A stretch of DNA of 64,000 nt from Pipra filicauda (Eukaryota; Chordata; Aves; Passeriformes; Pipridae). Shown piece by piece: positions 60,481 through 64,000 of this stretch. The stretch is from NCBI RefSeq assembly GCF_003945595.2, contig NW_024104314.1, forward strand, positions 62,001 to 126,000, in the 5' to 3' direction. Every line of letters starts with the position of its first letter. Within the stretch, counting starts at the first letter, position 1. The translations under genes were made by a program, and so were the position numbers. The notes beneath the pieces are model-generated. The model worked only from the letters and a program-made list of their open reading frames with translations. It ran no database searches and had not been told where the DNA came from.

Positions 60481-62617
60481 CCCTTCCCTTCTAAGCTGTT
60501 TGGTTGTTGCTGAATAGGTTCATAATTGCTCAGTAAGGCTCTGTGATAGGGCTTGCAAGTGGCACTCCTGATTCCTTTACATCAGAGGTCACTATTGTAC
60601 AATGAGATCCTGATAGGAGATAGTGATAATATGATGCAAAAACCCCCAACAAACTAAACCCCCCACCCCCCAAAAAAAATGAAAACTCTGGTGTTGTCAG
60701 TGGGAATTGTTTTCCAGTTAAATAACTTTCTAGGAGCAAAACTCAAAAATTCTCTGAGGCATCTCAGTCCAAAACTGCCCTTTAAAAAGGTTTCGGAGCC
60801 AATGTAAATACTAAACTCAGTATGATGTTTGTATTCACTTACCCAATCTAACTTTTATTAACAATTAATCCATCAAATTTCAATGCCTATAAAATCCTCT
60901 GAGTCACAGGCCCCTCTGGAAGCCTGTATCTCGAAAACAAAAATTGCAATTACTGGCATTATCTTTTGATGCAGAATCAAATTTAAAGGGGGTTTTACAA
61001 ACTGGAGAATTATCTGCATTTCTACTGTCTAAAGGCATCAGATTCCCTTAAAGCTCATATACAGGGTAAATACATAGAAACTACAGGAGGCAGCCAGTAC
61101 ATATGGAATGGATAAAGGCCACATAGTTTATTGAACCTTGTGGCCTGCTGATGTAACAAAATAAGCTTTGCAATGAGCAGTCAGATCTTAACATCAGGCC
61201 GCTCTTTGCTCGAGTGTAATAGATGATAGCTCTCAGAGGGCCAGATTTGGATCCCCATATTTATCAGGAGTCTTACTTCAGGCTCTGGCCCTCAGTACAC
61301 TGAATGAGGGATTTAGAAACATTCATTCGTAATATTTTCTCTTCTCTGAGCAAAGTGTGGTGAGAGGCAGCTGGAAGGTTTCATGTTCCAGCAGCTGAGG
61401 GGAACGAGATCCTGAGATCCAGGTATATGAAATCTTTCCAGCACTGATGAGTCCTCCTCTTCCAAACAGATAAACAGCTCTTTCTCAGGGTAAAAGTAAT
61501 TTGGACTGAACTGTCTCATCATTGCAATAACCCCTTGCTGAAATTTTAAACCAACGAGAGGAGCCAAAAAACTGAGCAATGTGTGCCATTGCCTTTACCT
61601 GCCAGCAGCAAGGCCTCCATCATTCCTGAGAGATACTGAATTTTCTGTTGTTTTTTTCTTTTTCCTTTACTTAAACTTATCCTTCCCAGCATTTAAAGTC
61701 TAGTCACTATGAGATCATTAGCAATGAAATCAGCCCATGAGGGTCTGGGGAAAGGATAAGGGAGAAAGTTCTTGCACACCTTAAATCTGGAAATACCCCA
61801 AATGCTGATGCAGACCCCAGCACAGCAAGGGCTTGAGGGAAAGTCTAAAGGTATCTCAAGAAGCCAAAGAGTTGTTCCTGTGTGTTTGGGGACTGTCACC
61901 TCTGCAGGTGGAGAGAATTCAGCCTCTGAGGGTACAATCCCAATGCTTGTGCCCCAAAGAAGCCTCTTCTGTTCTCCATGTATCTCCACAGAGACTCTCC
62001 TGATTAAAAACTGTGGCTGTGGCAGAGTTTGGGCTCATAAGGACTGCTCGCTTGCTGGTAACATATCTATTAAAATACAGACTTAGTTGCTTGAGGAGAC
62101 ATTTTTTGACTGGAGACTATGGAGTTGTGAGAAGACTCAGTGACTATTTACTATTCTGCATTTCCAGCAGCTCTCCCTGAATGCTTTTCTTTCTTTGCTT
62201 ATTTCCACACTTCTGCTGGGAATTAATTTCAAACCCCAATGCCTAGGAAAAATATATGTTGAGAGGACCCTCTGGAGAAATATTATTACATTCCAGCATC
62301 TCAGAGGTGTATCATGTATCCTTTCCCCAGGAGGCACCTACATCCTCCCAGACACTCCAAAAGTGTGGTTTAATGTCATTCTTGCTATACAAATCTTTTT
62401 ACAACTGTGCATTCATTAAACATCCATCTTTTCTTCAGTGAAGAACAGTCATAATTCCTAACTTGTTCCTGCTCTTGAAGTGCACTTCTGGTTCACCAGA
62501 CCACAGTCATACATCCATACTGCCCCCTGAAACAAAGTGCCTAAGCCACAGGAGAAATTAAATATAAGTATGTACGAATCCAGCTACCAAGAGCATATTT
62601 CAACGTCCTGTTTTCAG

Positions 62618-62765
62618 AAAAATGCAGGGAATGAGAAGTACATTCCAAGACTGTGCACAAACTGAAAGCTCTGAAAAGCTTACAAACACTAAAAATGACG
62701 TAGATGGCTCTTGTGTAGATAACACCAGGAGAGAAAGGACAGCTGCTCACCGGCTGTCGCCCAAG
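62618..62765 (+). other. Candidate coding exon (148 bp)
   Basis: Acceptor CAACGTCCTGTTTTCAG ends at 62617, and donor CGCCCAAG then gtaagcgctg begins at 62766; both are strong. One frame is open throughout, with an ATG at 62622 and 48 codons to the donor in phase 0. The peptide is polar, cysteine- and threonine-containing, beginning MQGMRSTFQDCAQTESSE and ending in the basic stretch TRRERTAAHRLSPK. No domain is recognised. Length is close to the average vertebrate internal exon. CpGs near the donor end (ACCGGCTGTCGCCC) mildly favour constraint. It could equally be a pseudo-exon or part of a noncoding transcript; no partner was identified before the window ends. Confidence 0.25.
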
Positions 62766-64000
62766 GTAAGCGCTGCTGAAGGAAGGGGATTCCCAGCCCT
62801 GGCAGCCAAGGAAATACAGTGAGTCAAACGAGATCTAATGCAGCTCAGTAGTTCAAGCAGATCAGTCTCAAGCACAGATGAGAAAGAAGGGGGTCACAGT
62901 CACCAATGGCATAAGCAGATAAAAAGATCCAACAGCAACATGGAGATGTGCCCTCACCCCGAGCAAACAGAGGAAGGTCACACAGCTCACAGCTCTCCTG
63001 CAGCTGGCAGGAAAGCTGCCTCAGTGCCCTAGTCTGGCACAAAAACCACTGAAGCCCTGTTGAAAAGACTATTTCCTTGTGGTATTCTCCAAATTACCTC
63101 CAAAACATTCCTTCCATCCTGATAAACTAAGAAAATAATTTGATCTTTTGCTTACAAAGACAGAAGAGAAGCAAACATTCACAATACAATAATGTGTTGA
63201 TTCACAAATAATGGAAACTAGAAACTTGAGCTCATTTTCCACCTCCTTAACATTTTCTGCATTGTGTGGGTAGCAGTCAAGAGCCAATTGTTCCTAAGGT
63301 CACTGTATCTGTTCTGGTTTAGGAGATGAGACTTTAACACTTCAGGATCAACTTTTTTTTTTTTTTATCCAATAACATATGACCTATGGAAATGTTTCCC
63401 TAGGAACTGTTGAGATACACACGCAGACTGATCATAAAGCTTTCATAAGAGCTTGTGGTCTAACCACGGGGAGCATTGGTTCAGTCCTGATTACCTTTCA
63501 TCTTTCAAAGGTTAATACACTTCATTCCAGTTTGCTCATTATGCTGTGGACCTCCTAAAGAAGAGTCTGAAAGCAAAGGTCCTTTGTGATTCTTGCTCCT
63601 AGAATGTAATTTTCCACGGGCAGATCTCGGCATAGTTCTTCACATGAGAGAAATGAAGATTTATCCTCAAGGAACAGTTCTGTAAGAGAATACTCAACAC
63701 TTGAAGTCATACAATTATATATTTTGGTTTAAAAAATCTGAATCTCCATACAATAGTTCTTACAAAAACGAGGTTATATATTCACCACAGAGCCCTGTGG
63801 TGACACATTCCCTATTAAGTCCTTGTTCTGTGTCTTGGTCTCTCTTTCCATGGTTCCCTCAAATTTGCATTTCACTTATGCACTCTGGGATCCTTCTGTT
63901 GAAGCTACTACTGAAATGTTAAAATAGTTTCATAGTCTTAATTGAATATATTTTTACCATTAAAGGACAGAAATTATATGAGAAGTTTTCAGCCTAACGC
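62766..64000. other. Noncoding stretch to window end
   Basis: No gene recognised. A T14 tract lies at 63353-63366. Short frames on both strands at 62838-63042 overlap and are unsupported. Confidence 0.5.

Larger units (their letters stand above)
58661..62617. other. Noncoding stretch with one notable minus-strand exon candidate
   Basis: No full gene recognised. A minus-strand frame at 61313-61545 follows a fair acceptor (GGTTTAAAATTTCAG) and ends in a stop, so it could be a last exon, but no poly(A) signal follows at good distance. A 27-bp minus-strand interval near 61600-61626 encodes MMEALLLA next to a donor-like CTGGCAGgtaaag, but its phase does not join that frame. Confidence 0.45.

Noticed and set aside
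61600..61626. MMEALLLA next to a donor-like site as a signal-peptide first exon
   Set aside because: It is too short to judge, its phase does not match the downstream frame, and the implied intron of about 60 bp is implausibly small.
1..64000. tRNA, rRNA, CRISPR arrays, retroviral LTR/PBS structures
   Set aside because: Looked for by eye on both strands; no cloverleaf boxes, repeat-spacer array, long terminal repeat pair or primer-binding site was recognisable.

Overview
The window looks like ordinary noncoding DNA from a bird, or possibly a close sauropsid relative. The main evidence is a CR1 LINE 3' end at about 41,690-41,824, with the characteristic promoter-less 3' tail ending in ATTCTGTG-type octamers. 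A second, more decayed CR1 fragment lies on the minus strand at 16,915-17,085. Other support is the low overall repeat load, the absence of Alu or L1, an AT-rich and CpG-depleted background, and several very old amniote fossils: MIR-type SINE remnants at about 28,730-28,890 and 46,435-46,560, and a family carrying a GTCAATGG/CCATTGAC palindromic motif. Nothing suggests a prokaryote, plasmid, phage or intact virus. There are no operons, rRNA, tRNA, CRISPR arrays or ribosome-binding-site-led genes.

I find no complete protein-coding gene. The longest open frames are about 140-157 codons. By my estimate that is what chance gives in 128 kb of two-strand sequence at this base composition. They overlap one another on opposite strands and match no family I recognise. 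What remains are splice-site-bounded candidate exons, mostly isolated. The best are 59,267-59,346 (minus), 49,952-50,057 (plus), 62,618-62,765 (plus), 13,726-13,776 (minus), and a possible terminal exon at 10,072-10,590 (plus) with an AATAAA signal. Pseudo-exons of this quality are common in vertebrate introns and intergenic DNA, so all carry low confidence. The window is probably intergenic or lies inside a large intron.

The more striking content is regulatory-looking. Several islands break from the CpG-poor background or carry dense transcription-factor-like motifs. They are: 12,700-13,150 (CpG-retaining, paired GATTA/TAATC sites), 27,236-27,560 (small CpG island with an inverted CCAAT box between purine and pyrimidine tracts), 30,030-30,250 (overlapping octamer and homeodomain sites), 34,760-35,110 (GC-rich with an AP-1/MARE-like core), 35,980-36,480 (AT-rich with recurring TTAGTGA), 39,000-39,170 (TGACAG and TAAT sites), 52,640-52,990 (near-consensus DR1 nuclear receptor element), 54,985-55,210 (perfect 11-bp inverted repeat interleaved with a 9-bp direct repeat) and 58,310-58,660 (CpG-rich with a perfect 12-bp palindrome). 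This arrangement resembles a regulatory landscape around a developmental gene, but that is inference. No alignment, expression or chromatin data were available.

Smaller structures include simple repeats ((TTTA)n, (CAG)8, (TA)n, (GTT)n, (AAC)n and several 14-20 base homopolymers), a tandem duplication of a TATAAAAGG-containing 22-mer at 46,391-46,434, a roughly 500-bp purine-biased strand at 38,430-38,960, and several perfect 8-11 bp inverted repeats.
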